16,894 nt of DNA from positions 1 to 16,894 of the forward strand of contig CALAZP010000305.1 in NCBI GenBank assembly GCA_937926355.1, read 5' to 3'. This stretch comes from an uncultured Saprospirales bacterium (GTDB taxonomy: Bacteria > Bacteroidota > Bacteroidia > Chitinophagales > Saprospiraceae). A program made the translations under genes and the position numbers. Under the pieces are notes generated by a model that had not been told where the DNA came from, did not search any database, and saw only the letters and a list, made by a program, of their open reading frames with translations. Positions 1-8,694 of the stretch are shown here, one piece after another (the first letter of the stretch is position 1; every line of letters starts with the position of its first letter).

Positions 1-1
1 G

Positions 2-73
2 TAGCCCCAACAGGACTCGAACCTGTATCTAAAGTTTAGGAAACTTCTATTCTATCCCTTGAACTATGGGGCC
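2..73 (-). tRNA. tRNA-Arg, anticodon CCT
   Basis: Read on the minus strand, this folds into a complete cloverleaf. The acceptor arm GGCCCCA pairs with TGGGGCT, with one G-U at the first pair. The D stem is GTTC/GAAT. The anticodon stem GAAGT/ACTTT encloses the loop TTCCTAA, which gives anticodon CCT at loop positions 3-5, reading the arginine codon AGG. The variable region is short (AGAT) and the T stem ACAGG/CCTGT holds the loop TTCGAGT. The discriminator base is A at position 2. Position 1 reads C and the window then ends, so whether CCA is fully encoded cannot be seen. The gene is divergent from the FAD oxidoreductase, with 47 bases between them. Confidence 0.95.
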
Positions 74-79
74 ATGTCC

Positions 80-111
80 TAAAGTTAAATAATTTATATT
101 TATCCCATAAA
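80..111 (-). promoter_or_regulatory. possible promoter of the tRNA-Arg gene
   Basis: On the minus strand TAACTTTA (87 down to 80) resembles the Bacteroidota -7 box TAnnTTTG, with the last base differing. TTTA (111 down to 108) lies 20 bases upstream, where the -33 TTTG element is expected. The -7-like box begins 14 bases before the first base of the tRNA, a plausible distance. The region is very AT-rich, so chance matches are likely and this rests on pattern alone. The same 47-base gap must also hold any separate promoter for the plus-strand oxidoreductase; I saw only a weak TATATTTA at 95-102 for that. Confidence 0.3.
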
Positions 112-120
112 TACCAAAAT

Positions 121-1179
121 ATGATAGAGGTCGATTTCTTAATCGTCGGACAGGGTATTGCAGGTACCAACCTTGCATTTCACCTATTGCAGAATAATCT
201 TTCCTTCCACCTAATAGATCAACCCACCAATACCCCTAACGCCTCATCTGTAGCAGCCGGTATAATCAATCCCATAACAGGCCGAAAATTCGTCAAATCC
301 TGGATGATAGAAACCCTTCTTCCTCATGCTATTTCGACCTATCATCAAATGGAAATCCTGCTTAAATCTCCCCTTATTGCTCCAATTCCAGTGCTGCGTT
401 CTTTCGCTACCCAAGGTGAATTCTCCGATTGGGAAGGAAGACTATCGCAATCTTCCTATCAACCTTTTATGGCTGAAAACCCCCATACAGGCAACGTGCC
501 TTCTTTCCTCCAATCACCCATAGGCTATGGACAAGTCCTTCAATCTGCTCGGGTAGATACAGCTCTTCTAATTGCCTTATTTAAAGAATATTGTTTGCAA
601 CACCGTCAAATATCCATTCAACCTTTTCAATACCATCAAGTTCAAATCCACCCCAATTACCTGATCTACCAAAATATTAAAACCCAACACCTCATTTTTG
701 CCGAAGGCGCCGGTATTCAAAACAACCCATTCTTTCCAGAAGGTATCATTCGCCCCAATAAAGGACAAGTACTCATTATTCAAACCACAGATGAAATGGA
801 AACGCTTGATTGTATCGTCAAACAATCTATTTTTTTTGTTCCCACTCAACCAAATACCTACTGGATAGGATCCACTAATGAAAATAACTATCAGACTATT
901 GATTGCACCCCAGAAGGAAAAGAACAATTGCTCGGCAAACTAGAAAAAGTATTTATACCTCAGTATAAAGTCATCAATCACCTCTCAGGCCTTAGAGCCA
1001 CCGTAAGAGACCGCCGACCCGCACTAGGTACCCATCCTAACCACCCTCGTATTCATTTATTCAATGGGATGGGGACAAAAGGCGCATCCCTAGCACCTTA
1101 TTGGGCTCAACGCCTTATTGATAGTATCCTAGCAAACCAACCATTGGACCCCACCGTTAATTATCATAGATTTCTTTAG
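121..1179 (+). CDS. FAD-dependent oxidoreductase (DAO family)
   Basis: This is a 352-residue flavin oxidoreductase of the D-amino-acid oxidase/glycine oxidase superfamily, presumably cytoplasmic. The N-terminus has a Rossmann FAD-binding motif, LIVGQGIAG, with the glycines at residues 10, 12 and 15. A conserved-looking VAAGIINPITGRKF segment follows near residues 45-58. Near the C-terminus SGLRATVRDRRPALG and then FNGMGTKG have the form of the second FAD-contacting region of DAO-type enzymes (compare GLRPxTxDxxPxIG). No signal peptide is visible, and length is normal for the fold. The substrate cannot be told from sequence; DAO members oxidise amines or amino acids. The start at 121 puts the FAD motif at the usual distance from the N-terminus. 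It lies 60 bases before the macroglobulin-like gene and could share its transcript. Confidence 0.85.
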   Translation: MIEVDFLIVGQGIAGTNLAFHLLQNNLSFHLIDQPTNTPNASSVAAGIINPITGRKFVKSWMIETLLPHAISTYHQMEILLKSPLIAPIPVLRSFATQGEFSDWEGRLSQSSYQPFMAENPHTGNVPSFLQSPIGYGQVLQSARVDTALLIALFKEYCLQHRQISIQPFQYHQVQIHPNYLIYQNIKTQHLIFAEGAGIQNNPFFPEGIIRPNKGQVLIIQTTDEMETLDCIVKQSIFFVPTQPNTYWIGSTNENNYQTIDCTPEGKEQLLGKLEKVFIPQYKVINHLSGLRATVRDRRPALGTHPNHPRIHLFNGMGTKGASLAPYWAQRLIDSILANQPLDPTVNYHRFL

Positions 1180-1239
1180 TTTAACATTTCATTTATAATG
1201 AATCGAGCAGCTCAGGCATTATCATATAAAATCTCCTTC

Positions 1240-4200
1240 ATGAAAAGATTATTAATTTTTCTTTTTTGTCATCTTACAGTGGTTGCATTACATGCCCAAA
1301 AAAGCCTTACAGATGCTTGGAATGATTTGGAAAAATTAGAACAATTAGGCAGACCTCAATCAGCTATCCAATTGCTGGATTCCATAGTAGAAAGCGCTAC
1401 AACCGATAAGAATTTTCCATACGTGGTTAAATCACATTTTTATCGAATTGCGATCTACAACCAATATTTGCAAAATCCTCAACAAGAATACCTGAAATAC
1501 TTAACTGAAAAATACGATGAGGCCCCATTCCCAGTCAAAGAAATCATTGCCCTTCCTTTAGCAAAGTGCCTGTTAAATATTGAATTGGACAGCGGTTCAG
1601 GAACCTCCGCCGCAGTGGATAGAGCCTTGCAACTGATTAATAGTAGTTTGTCGAATCCCCAATTATTTGAAATAGCAACTCAAGACTATGCCCCCATACT
1701 TCAGAAGGATCATTTCAACCCTAAGGATTACCAAACGTATTGGCAGATTGATACCAGCTATTCCAGAGACGGAAGTGGTCGCCAACCCACGCTCATGGAT
1801 ATTTTAATTAAAGAGGCAGATAAAATCTTTCAACATCCTTTATTGAGTGATTACTCGTTAGAAAAAAGATTTGCCCAGACTTCAGCCACGTTTCACCAAT
1901 TGAATCAGGACACTACTGCGTGGTTGTTCAACCTCTTAGAATATAACCATTATGAACTTTCAGAACTTCTACAACTCTATGAAAAGTTTCCAAGACCTGA
2001 AATCTTATTAAAAATTGGCACTTATTACTGGAATCACAATGAAAGCCCTAAAGCCATCCCCATCTTTGAGCGATTGATTCAAGAACATCAGCATACTTAT
2101 GAAGCTGCTATGGCCAAAAAAAGTTTGGAACAAATAAGGAAGCCATTTTTCACGATTGATATCCCTGAGGTGATAACCTCTACAAAGGCTATCCACGCTA
2201 CCATTGCATCCAAGAATATCAAACAGCTCTATTATTCCATCCTTCCAATGGAGATTTCCAACTGGATGTCTTTTAAAAGAAGACCTCCCAATGAAATGCT
2301 TCAGCAATGGCCTAATCGAATGGAACAGTTGTCTGTTTGGCCGAAAGATTCGTTATTACCCAACCCCGGAACTGGCCAATATGTATTGTTGGTGTCTGAT
2401 TCTCCTAATCCTATGTCCAACTCCCAAACAAGAGAAATAAAAATTTTATTTTTTCAAGTTTCAGATTTAAGTTTTTTTCAAACTACCAAAGGGGCTCAAA
2501 AGCAATTAATAGTTACCAATGCCCTTAACGGTCAGCCCATGGAGAGAATTTCTTTTGAGTTTTTCGAAAATCAGAATTATAACATAGATGGATTCGTGAA
2601 AAAACATCCGCATACAGTTTTGCTTTCCAATCAAGATGGGGCCATTACTATTCCAACGTCATTACCTACCCGTTCAGTTTTTCGAGTGATTAATGGAGAA
2701 GACACCTTATACAATGATGATTTATTGATCAACAACCCTCGACCAATTACCATACTGGATACGCTAACTAAGTCCTATATAATTACGGATAAAGCAATTT
2801 ATTTGCCCGGGACTCACCTTGCTTATAAAATCATTCATTATCGATCTATCCATGCAAATCCTGCCCAAGTACTTCCAGAAGTACCCCTTACCATCTCTCT
2901 TTTAAATACTAGAGGAGAAGTGCAATCCGTTCAAAAGGTCACAACTAATGAGTTTGGAACTGCAACGGGAAACTTCCTCATTCCGGAAGGAGAGCGGAGT
3001 GGAAATTGGTCCTTAAAAGTAGAGGAAAACTCGTCTAACAGAGTCTTTTTCGTGGAGGAATATACCCTTCCTGAAGTCGAATTGACCATAAATATTCTTA
3101 ATAAAAGTCCAAAAGCTGGAGATACCCTATTACTGTCCGGCCAATTAACGGCCTATTCTGGAAGGAACCCCTCGGGAGCAAAAATCAATATTTCGTTGCT
3201 TCCTCAGGATATTTGGTATAAAAGGAATTTTCCCCCTTCGGGAAAAGGTAGCCAGCCGTTTTGGAACACCGTGGTCTATACTGATGTAAACGGAAGGTTT
3301 TTGGTCGAAGTTCCCTCTAAAGTTGAACCGGGTCGGTTTCAGATTGCCGCAGAAGCTATGACGCTTTCAGGATCGAGCTGTGAAAGCCTTTTACCTGTAA
3401 CATTGGGTGTTCAAAAATGGAAACCCACTATAAAAATTCCAAAACAAGTCGTTGCTTATCAACCTTTTAAAGCTCAAATTAACCTTTCAAATTTATTAAA
3501 TATACCCGGAGAAGCACCTTTTCATTTTTCCATTCGTTCCGAAAAAGACAGTCGAATATTGTTTCAAGAATTTGGCTTGCTCAAAGAAAGCCAATCTTTT
3601 ACAGTGGTTGTGAACGAAACTTTCTCCGGTCCTTTAATCGCTGAATTAATAATTTATGAAAAGGACGGGACCTCCCAAAGTGTGGACCAATCACTAATCT
3701 TAATCGATCGTGATTTTAAATATAGAGATGAAGAAAAGGGGTTTTTGTACTATCTAGAAAGTAATCATCTTAAAGATGGGGAGGCGTTAAACTTAAAATT
3801 AGCTAGTGATATACCTGTATATTTAATTTGGGAATCAGCCAAAGGAACTTCGGAATCAATCTGGATTCAAGGAGATGAATCTTCTTTCACCAAAATTATG
3901 AATGAAGGTGAAGGAGTCCTTCATTTGGTAGGATTAAAAGAACATCGATTATTTTATCATCAAGAACCTATCGTGGTCAGTAAAGCTAAAAAAAAATTGA
4001 TGTTAAAATATGACCAGTTTGCGACCACCTTGATTCCTGGTCAAAAGGTAATGTGGGATTTTTCATTAACCAATCCTGAAGGAAAAGCAGCATTATCAGA
4101 AGTTGCTGCGGTACTCTATAATAAAGCACTAGATGAGCGAGCTGTGCAGCAATGGGAATTTCCCTTCATTTTTTACCGTAACTACCCTTCTTTATACGTC

Positions 4201-6348
4201 AGTAGTGGATTGTTTCAAAATGCTCAAGTGGTTTCATGGCAAAACCGCAAGGACAAACCTGTCTTTTACCCACCTCTAGTTCTACCAACCATCGAAGATT
4301 ATGCTATTCCAGTTTATGGAGTAACTCCTTTAATGATGCGAACAAATGGTAATCAGAGAATGGAAGAAAAAATCGCTGCTATTCCTGAGGAAAGTCCAGT
4401 TGAAACCCTAGCCAATGAAGGATTTAACCTATTGAATAATTCTAGAAGAATAGGGGAGGAAGTAGTTTTTTTTAAACCATCTATCAAGACTTCCAATAAA
4501 GGCAGATTCTCCCTTGAATTTGATGCCCCAACGACCCTTTCCCAGTGGAAGCTTAAAATATTAGCCTTGGATGAAAAAATGAATGGGGTAGCTGAGGAAC
4601 AATTGGTTTCTACTGTCAAACCATTTTTTTTAGATCCCTACGTGCCTAAATTTTTGAGACGTGGGGATACATTTTTTTGGAAGACCCCTGTAGCTAATCT
4701 TACCGATGATATTATTGAGGGGCAAGCAAATCTCCTATTAGTAGACCCTATGTCCAAGCAGGATGTATCTGCAGTACTTACCAGTAAAACTAGGCTGGAT
4801 TTTAGAGTTGAAACACATAGTGAAACCTATCTTAACTGGATAATAGACCTAAATAATACCAAAAACGAATCCGTTGATTTTGTAATGAGTGCCACAGCTC
4901 CATTTTTTGAAGATCGAGTTAGAAGCAATATTCCTATTCTTACCGACCAAGTTAGTTTGTCGGCAAACCTACCCATTTATATGCCTCCTTTCTTTTCTGA
5001 TACTATTCTTTTTGAAAGGAAGGCAAATCCTGAATTTACTTATGTCAGTCAGCCACTGGATTGGGTGTGGGACGTATTACCCACTTTTTTTGAGGAGGAG
5101 ACTTCTAATAATACCATTCAATTAATCAACCAAAGATTTGCTGCAGTTATAGCATATAAAATGGGGAAGACAGCTTATTTTGACCAAATAGCTATAATTG
5201 ACGAATGGTTAGAAGAGGTTCAAAATAAAGATGGAGGTTTTAGCTGGTTTCCCAATGGTAGATCTAATCCTTACATCACTTTTTATTTTTTAGACTTATC
5301 AAGTAGAATGGATAGCCGGTCCCTTCCCAAGGAGGTGGTTAAAAATGCTTTAAAGTATTTGAACGAATCTAAATTGCCTGAAATATATATTGCATACATC
5401 AATGCGCAATGGAACTTTAACAAGAAAAATCAAGCCTTATCTTTACAAGACTGGTCTGGTTTTCCACCTTTACTCAAAATCATGTTGGGTAGGTATTATT
5501 TGTTAACCAATCAAATGACAGAAGCGCAGGCTATTCTTACCAGCTTGAAAGAAACAGCATTAGGGAATTTTGATACAGGTATATTTTGGGCTAGAGAATC
5601 TTGGGGAGGTTCCCTTCAGTTGGCAAGTGATGCTTTGTTATTTTTTGTAGAAATGGGAACTGAAGAGGAATGGATTCAAGGACTTCAAATGGAAATTCTA
5701 AAACACAAAAGATTAAATGGTTGGGGTAATTCCAAGGCTTCTGCTTTAGCTGTAAGCGCTCTATGGGCTACTTTCTCTGATGTAGCCAAGGACTCCATTC
5801 AAGAAATTCAATACGAATGGTTGAATGAAAATGGTGAATCGAGTGTTAAAATTAACAATCCTAATTCTGTTCCTGCTTGGGGATCCATAGTGCAAAATTT
5901 TACTCAATCAATAGAAGAAGTGGAGGCTTATAGACAAGGGCCTTTAAAATTAAAACGTTCTTATTTTTACGAGCATAATGAAGAGTGGTTGCCTTTTAAA
6001 AATGGGGATGAATGGAGAGTGGGGCAAACAGTCAAAGTCGTTCTGGATATAGAGAATGAATCTCCTATGCAAACCATAGTTCTGCGAGATGAATTTCCGG
6101 CCTCTGCGGAGCTTCTATATGAAACAAGTAGTTACCGGTGGAATCGAAATATTAGCTATTATCAAACTAGAGATAGGGATGCCATGTTATTTTACTTTGA
6201 TGAATTGCCAAGAGGTGCTCATCAAGTAAGCTATAAGTTTCAATTGGGAAGAAGTGGTTCCTATCAGACTGGAATCAGCACCATTACCTCTGCTTATGAC
6301 GAAACTTTTGGCAGTTTTGACGAAAATATGAGGTGGATCATCAATTAA
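1240..6348 (+). CDS. exported alpha-2-macroglobulin-like protein lacking the thioester motif
   Basis: A 1702-residue protein of the bacterial alpha-2-macroglobulin family, in which exported protease-trapping proteins are the known model. I chose the ATG at 1240 because it begins a clean signal peptide (MKRLLIFLFCHLTVVALHAQ, likely cut after HA). An upstream in-frame ATG at 1198 would bury it behind 14 polar residues. The first 300 residues or so look helical and TPR-like. An MG2-type segment (IITDKAIYLPGTHLAYKI) begins near residue 510. The A2M domain (EEVVFFKP, then APTTLSQWKLKILALD) lies around 1070-1130. The thioester-domain fold follows (KDGGFSWFPNGRSNPYIT; later GWGNSKASALAVSAL), and the C-terminal receptor-binding-like domain (VLRDEFPASAELLY) covers about the last 100 residues. 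Where family members carry CxEQ, this protein has FEEE at residues 1284-1287, so it cannot form the thioester. There is no lipobox, suggesting a soluble periplasmic protein. No penicillin-binding partner gene is nearby. Confidence 0.88.
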   Translation: MKRLLIFLFCHLTVVALHAQKSLTDAWNDLEKLEQLGRPQSAIQLLDSIVESATTDKNFPYVVKSHFYRIAIYNQYLQNPQQEYLKYLTEKYDEAPFPVKEIIALPLAKCLLNIELDSGSGTSAAVDRALQLINSSLSNPQLFEIATQDYAPILQKDHFNPKDYQTYWQIDTSYSRDGSGRQPTLMDILIKEADKIFQHPLLSDYSLEKRFAQTSATFHQLNQDTTAWLFNLLEYNHYELSELLQLYEKFPRPEILLKIGTYYWNHNESPKAIPIFERLIQEHQHTYEAAMAKKSLEQIRKPFFTIDIPEVITSTKAIHATIASKNIKQLYYSILPMEISNWMSFKRRPPNEMLQQWPNRMEQLSVWPKDSLLPNPGTGQYVLLVSDSPNPMSNSQTREIKILFFQVSDLSFFQTTKGAQKQLIVTNALNGQPMERISFEFFENQNYNIDGFVKKHPHTVLLSNQDGAITIPTSLPTRSVFRVINGEDTLYNDDLLINNPRPITILDTLTKSYIITDKAIYLPGTHLAYKIIHYRSIHANPAQVLPEVPLTISLLNTRGEVQSVQKVTTNEFGTATGNFLIPEGERSGNWSLKVEENSSNRVFFVEEYTLPEVELTINILNKSPKAGDTLLLSGQLTAYSGRNPSGAKINISLLPQDIWYKRNFPPSGKGSQPFWNTVVYTDVNGRFLVEVPSKVEPGRFQIAAEAMTLSGSSCESLLPVTLGVQKWKPTIKIPKQVVAYQPFKAQINLSNLLNIPGEAPFHFSIRSEKDSRILFQEFGLLKESQSFTVVVNETFSGPLIAELIIYEKDGTSQSVDQSLILIDRDFKYRDEEKGFLYYLESNHLKDGEALNLKLASDIPVYLIWESAKGTSESIWIQGDESSFTKIMNEGEGVLHLVGLKEHRLFYHQEPIVVSKAKKKLMLKYDQFATTLIPGQKVMWDFSLTNPEGKAALSEVAAVLYNKALDERAVQQWEFPFIFYRNYPSLYVSSGLFQNAQVVSWQNRKDKPVFYPPLVLPTIEDYAIPVYGVTPLMMRTNGNQRMEEKIAAIPEESPVETLANEGFNLLNNSRRIGEEVVFFKPSIKTSNKGRFSLEFDAPTTLSQWKLKILALDEKMNGVAEEQLVSTVKPFFLDPYVPKFLRRGDTFFWKTPVANLTDDIIEGQANLLLVDPMSKQDVSAVLTSKTRLDFRVETHSETYLNWIIDLNNTKNESVDFVMSATAPFFEDRVRSNIPILTDQVSLSANLPIYMPPFFSDTILFERKANPEFTYVSQPLDWVWDVLPTFFEEETSNNTIQLINQRFAAVIAYKMGKTAYFDQIAIIDEWLEEVQNKDGGFSWFPNGRSNPYITFYFLDLSSRMDSRSLPKEVVKNALKYLNESKLPEIYIAYINAQWNFNKKNQALSLQDWSGFPPLLKIMLGRYYLLTNQMTEAQAILTSLKETALGNFDTGIFWARESWGGSLQLASDALLFFVEMGTEEEWIQGLQMEILKHKRLNGWGNSKASALAVSALWATFSDVAKDSIQEIQYEWLNENGESSVKINNPNSVPAWGSIVQNFTQSIEEVEAYRQGPLKLKRSYFYEHNEEWLPFKNGDEWRVGQTVKVVLDIENESPMQTIVLRDEFPASAELLYETSSYRWNRNISYYQTRDRDAMLFYFDELPRGAHQVSYKFQLGRSGSYQTGISTITSAYDETFGSFDENMRWIIN

Positions 6349-6366
6349 AGAATAAATTGTTCTATT

Positions 6367-7026
6367 GTGGATATAAAGAAAACAGTATTGAATTATACCA
6401 AGAAAAAAATAAAAAATGCTATGAGTGATCCAGTAGAAAATGGCAAATCTGATAAGGCTAAACACGCCGATACTATTATAAGAAATCATATTGTCTGGTC
6501 TATGGGTGCTAGTTTTTTAGTACCTATCCCTGTAGCAGATATTTTTGCCGTAGGCGCGCTACAATTAGATATGATTAGACAATTATGCAGGGCTTATGGA
6601 GTTCCTTTTTCTGAAACTCAGGGAAAGGCCATTGTCAGTGCTCTGACGAGTTCGACTTTAGCCAGGGCTGGAGCTCGGAGCTTAATTAAATTAGTTCCAG
6701 GATTAGGTACTTTAATAGGAGGTCTTACGGTTTCTATTTTTAACGGGGCTTCTACTTATGCATTAGGAGAAGTATTTAAAAGGCATTTTGAAACTGGTGG
6801 GACGATTTTAGATTTTGATGTAGAGGGACTAAAAAACATGTATAAAGAGAAGTTTGAAAAGGGAAAGGAAGTAGCCAAGGATATGAAGCATGAAATTCCT
6901 GAAGAGGAAGAATCTGAAAATGTGCCTGACTTGGTCGATAAATTGAAAGATTTGGCAGAATTAAAAGAAAAAGGGGTTCTCACGGAGGAGGAGTTTAATG
7001 AAATGAAAAAGCAATTATTCAATTGA
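6367..7026 (+). CDS. DUF697 (YcjF-like) protein with C-terminal SHOCT domain
   Basis: A 219-residue protein of unknown function. Residues about 36-150 match DUF697: IPVADIFAVGALQLDMIRQL, a glycine-rich hydrophobic hairpin around LVPGLGTLIGGLTVSIFNGA, then YALGEVFKRHFETGG. This domain is often attached to GTPases, but no P-loop is present here. The hydrophobic stretches at about 41-63 and 105-125 suggest membrane association. After an acidic, charged linker (about 160-188), residues 190-217 form a SHOCT domain (LVDKLKDLAELKEKGVLTEEEF), a short helical module that usually mediates oligomerisation. The start is a GTG 18 bases after the macroglobulin-like stop. The alternative is ATG 6421, which would remove 18 lysine-rich residues. 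The 3' end overlaps convergent tsaD by 8 bases. Confidence 0.8.
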   Translation: MDIKKTVLNYTKKKIKNAMSDPVENGKSDKAKHADTIIRNHIVWSMGASFLVPIPVADIFAVGALQLDMIRQLCRAYGVPFSETQGKAIVSALTSSTLARAGARSLIKLVPGLGTLIGGLTVSIFNGASTYALGEVFKRHFETGGTILDFDVEGLKNMYKEKFEKGKEVAKDMKHEIPEEEESENVPDLVDKLKDLAELKEKGVLTEEEFNEMKKQLFN

Positions 7027-8023
7027 TTTTCATTCTAGGTTGAGGTACGAGATCGTCTGATGCGAATTCTTGTTTTAGATACTTATAGTAACCTGCGACT
7101 CCGACCATTCCAGCATTGTCTGTGCAGTATTCAAAGGCAGGTATAAAAATTTGTGCATTATTCTCCTGTCCCCAATATTCGAGTGCTTTTCGCAATCCAC
7201 TGTTTGCCGATACCCCACCAGCTAGGGCAACATTTTTTATTTTTTCTATTTGGGAGGCTTTAGCAATTTTATTAATCAATATGGTGACGATTCTATCTTG
7301 AATGGAGGCACAAATGTCGGAGAGGTTTTTTTCGATAAACTCAGGATCTTTTTGGATTTCCTTTTTCAGAAAATAGAGAATAGATGTTTTTAACCCACTA
7401 AAACTGAAATCTAAATTTGGAATTTGAGGTTCTGGAAAAGAGAATTTTGGTGTTCCTTGTTGAGTGAGCCGGTCTATATGAGGACCAGCTGGGTAGGGGA
7501 GGCCTAATAATTTTCCACTCTTATCGAATGCCTCTCCAGCAGCATCGTCTATAGTAGTTCCCAAGACTTTCATTTTATAGGGACTATCTACTCGTACGAT
7601 TTGGGTATGTCCTCCGGAAACCGTCAAACATAAAAAGGGGAATTCTGGATAAGGGGGTTCAGCGAAATGAGCTAAAATATGAGCTCGCATGTGATTTACT
7701 TCTATTAAAGGGATATCCAAAGCAAGTGACATTCCTTTAGCAAATGAAATTCCTACTAATAGGGATCCTACTAGACCGGGGCCACTAGTTAGTGCAATGG
7801 CTTTCAAGTCTTTAGCCTGAATACCAGCTCGTTCTAGAGCCGCATCAACAACAGGCACAATCATTTCTTGGTGTTTTCTCGACGCCACCTCTGGAACTAC
7901 TCCGCCGTATTTAGCATGATCAATTTGGGTATGGGTTAAATTACTTAAAACTTGGCCATTGGAAACTACTGCTGCAGAGGTATCGTCACAAGAAGATTCA
8001 ATAGCTAAAATAAAATCTGACAT
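7019..8023 (-). CDS. tsaD: tRNA N6-adenosine threonylcarbamoyltransferase
   Basis: TsaD transfers the threonylcarbamoyl group from TC-AMP to A37 of ANN-decoding tRNAs, making t6A, in the cytoplasm together with TsaB and TsaE. The 334-residue length is normal for the family. The N-terminus LAIESSCDDTSAAVV and the segment VPEVASRKH are typical Kae1/TsaD signatures. Metal-binding histidines are seen in NHMRAHILAH (H111 and H115), the family positions. The nucleotide-binding fold continues with LTVSGGHTQ, GEAFDKSGKLLGL, ALAGGVSANSGLR and YCTDNAGMVG. Nothing essential is missing. It is divergent from the pseudopilin-like gene across an 86-base gap and convergent with the DUF697 gene. tsaB and tsaE are not in the window. 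Confidence 0.97.
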   Translation of the reverse strand: MSDFILAIESSCDDTSAAVVSNGQVLSNLTHTQIDHAKYGGVVPEVASRKHQEMIVPVVDAALERAGIQAKDLKAIALTSGPGLVGSLLVGISFAKGMSLALDIPLIEVNHMRAHILAHFAEPPYPEFPFLCLTVSGGHTQIVRVDSPYKMKVLGTTIDDAAGEAFDKSGKLLGLPYPAGPHIDRLTQQGTPKFSFPEPQIPNLDFSFSGLKTSILYFLKKEIQKDPEFIEKNLSDICASIQDRIVTILINKIAKASQIEKIKNVALAGGVSANSGLRKALEYWGQENNAQIFIPAFEYCTDNAGMVGVAGYYKYLKQEFASDDLVPQPRMKIN

Positions 8024-8109
8024 TTTTTTTGAATTCAGACGCCAAGTTATAGGAAAAAAACATCAGCTTTATTAAAGATTTATTATTATTGCATAAAACA
8101 AGCCGAAAA
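8024..8109. promoter_or_regulatory. divergent promoter region between tsaD and the pseudopilin-like gene
   Basis: This 86-base AT-rich gap separates two divergent genes, so it should hold a promoter for each. On the plus strand TATTATTG (8084-8091) matches five of the six fixed bases of the Bacteroidota -7 box TAnnTTTG, but I see no -33 TTTG at the expected distance. On the minus strand TAACTTGG near 8042-8049 matches equally well, also without a good -33 partner. A perfect 11-base dyad, CTTTATTAAAG, sits at 8067-8077 between the two candidates. That promoters exist here follows from gene layout; the exact boxes are uncertain. Confidence 0.4.
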
Positions 8110-8694
8110 ATGAAATTAGCTATCAATTTAGCTCTGGCAGTTGTAGTTGCCGGATTGGTTTGGGTTCTTATTGGAAGTATTCAGGAACCCATTGCGTTTA
8201 AAGCAGAAAAAGATAAGAGAGAAAAGGCCGTTGTAGATCAATTAATGGTTATTCGCAATGCCCAAGAGATGTACAGAGATATTAAAGGTGAATTTGCGCC
8301 AACCTTTGATACTTTAGTAGATGTTTTAACCAATGACAGTTTTATGATTGTTAGTATTATTGGAGATCCGGACGATCCCAATTTTACTGGTGAAATTATC
8401 TACGATACCACTTATTCTCCAGCTATCAATATGGTAATGGAAAGAGGGATTGATTTATCTAATTTAGATGTTATTCCTTATTCCAATGGGATGAAATTTG
8501 ATATACAAGCAGATATAATTGAATATCAAAGCACTAATGTCCCAGTGGTTGAAGTGGGAACCCGACGAGAAAACTTTATGGGTGCATACTCAGATGCTAG
8601 ATTTGCTAGATATGATTCAGGATACGAACCTAAAAGCGTAATTAAATTTGGTAATATGAATGCGCCAAATTTGGCAGGTAATTGGGAGCGATAG
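8110..8694 (+). CDS. pseudopilin-like single-span membrane protein, function unknown
   Basis: A 194-residue conserved-looking protein that I cannot name. The ATG at 8110 starts a hydrophobic segment at once (LAINLALAVVVAGLVWVLIG, residues 3-22). An in-frame TTG at 8089 would only add seven residues. The hydrophobic helix runs into a charged amphipathic stretch, KAEKDKREKAVVDQLMVIRNAQEMYRDIKG (split over residues 31-60), then FAPTFDTLVDVLTND. This order (N-terminal helix, arginine/lysine-rich helix, then 'AQ-x-x-Y-x-x-x-x-G-x-x-xx-F-D-x-L') is that of type II pseudopilins. There is no prepilin cleavage site (G followed by F/M-T-L-x-E) and no secretion gene nearby. The rest looks like a mixed beta domain. 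It probably sits in the inner membrane facing the periplasm. It is followed by a terminator-like hairpin. Confidence 0.72.
   Translation: MKLAINLALAVVVAGLVWVLIGSIQEPIAFKAEKDKREKAVVDQLMVIRNAQEMYRDIKGEFAPTFDTLVDVLTNDSFMIVSIIGDPDDPNFTGEIIYDTTYSPAINMVMERGIDLSNLDVIPYSNGMKFDIQADIIEYQSTNVPVVEVGTRRENFMGAYSDARFARYDSGYEPKSVIKFGNMNAPNLAGNWER

Noticed and set aside
577..927. Minus-strand open frame of 116 codons within the oxidoreductase gene
   Set aside because: It lies antisense to a well-supported coding region and its translation resembles no known family.
1198..1239. Upstream ATG that would lengthen the macroglobulin-like protein by 14 residues
   Set aside because: It would place polar residues ahead of a clear signal peptide beginning at ATG 1240.
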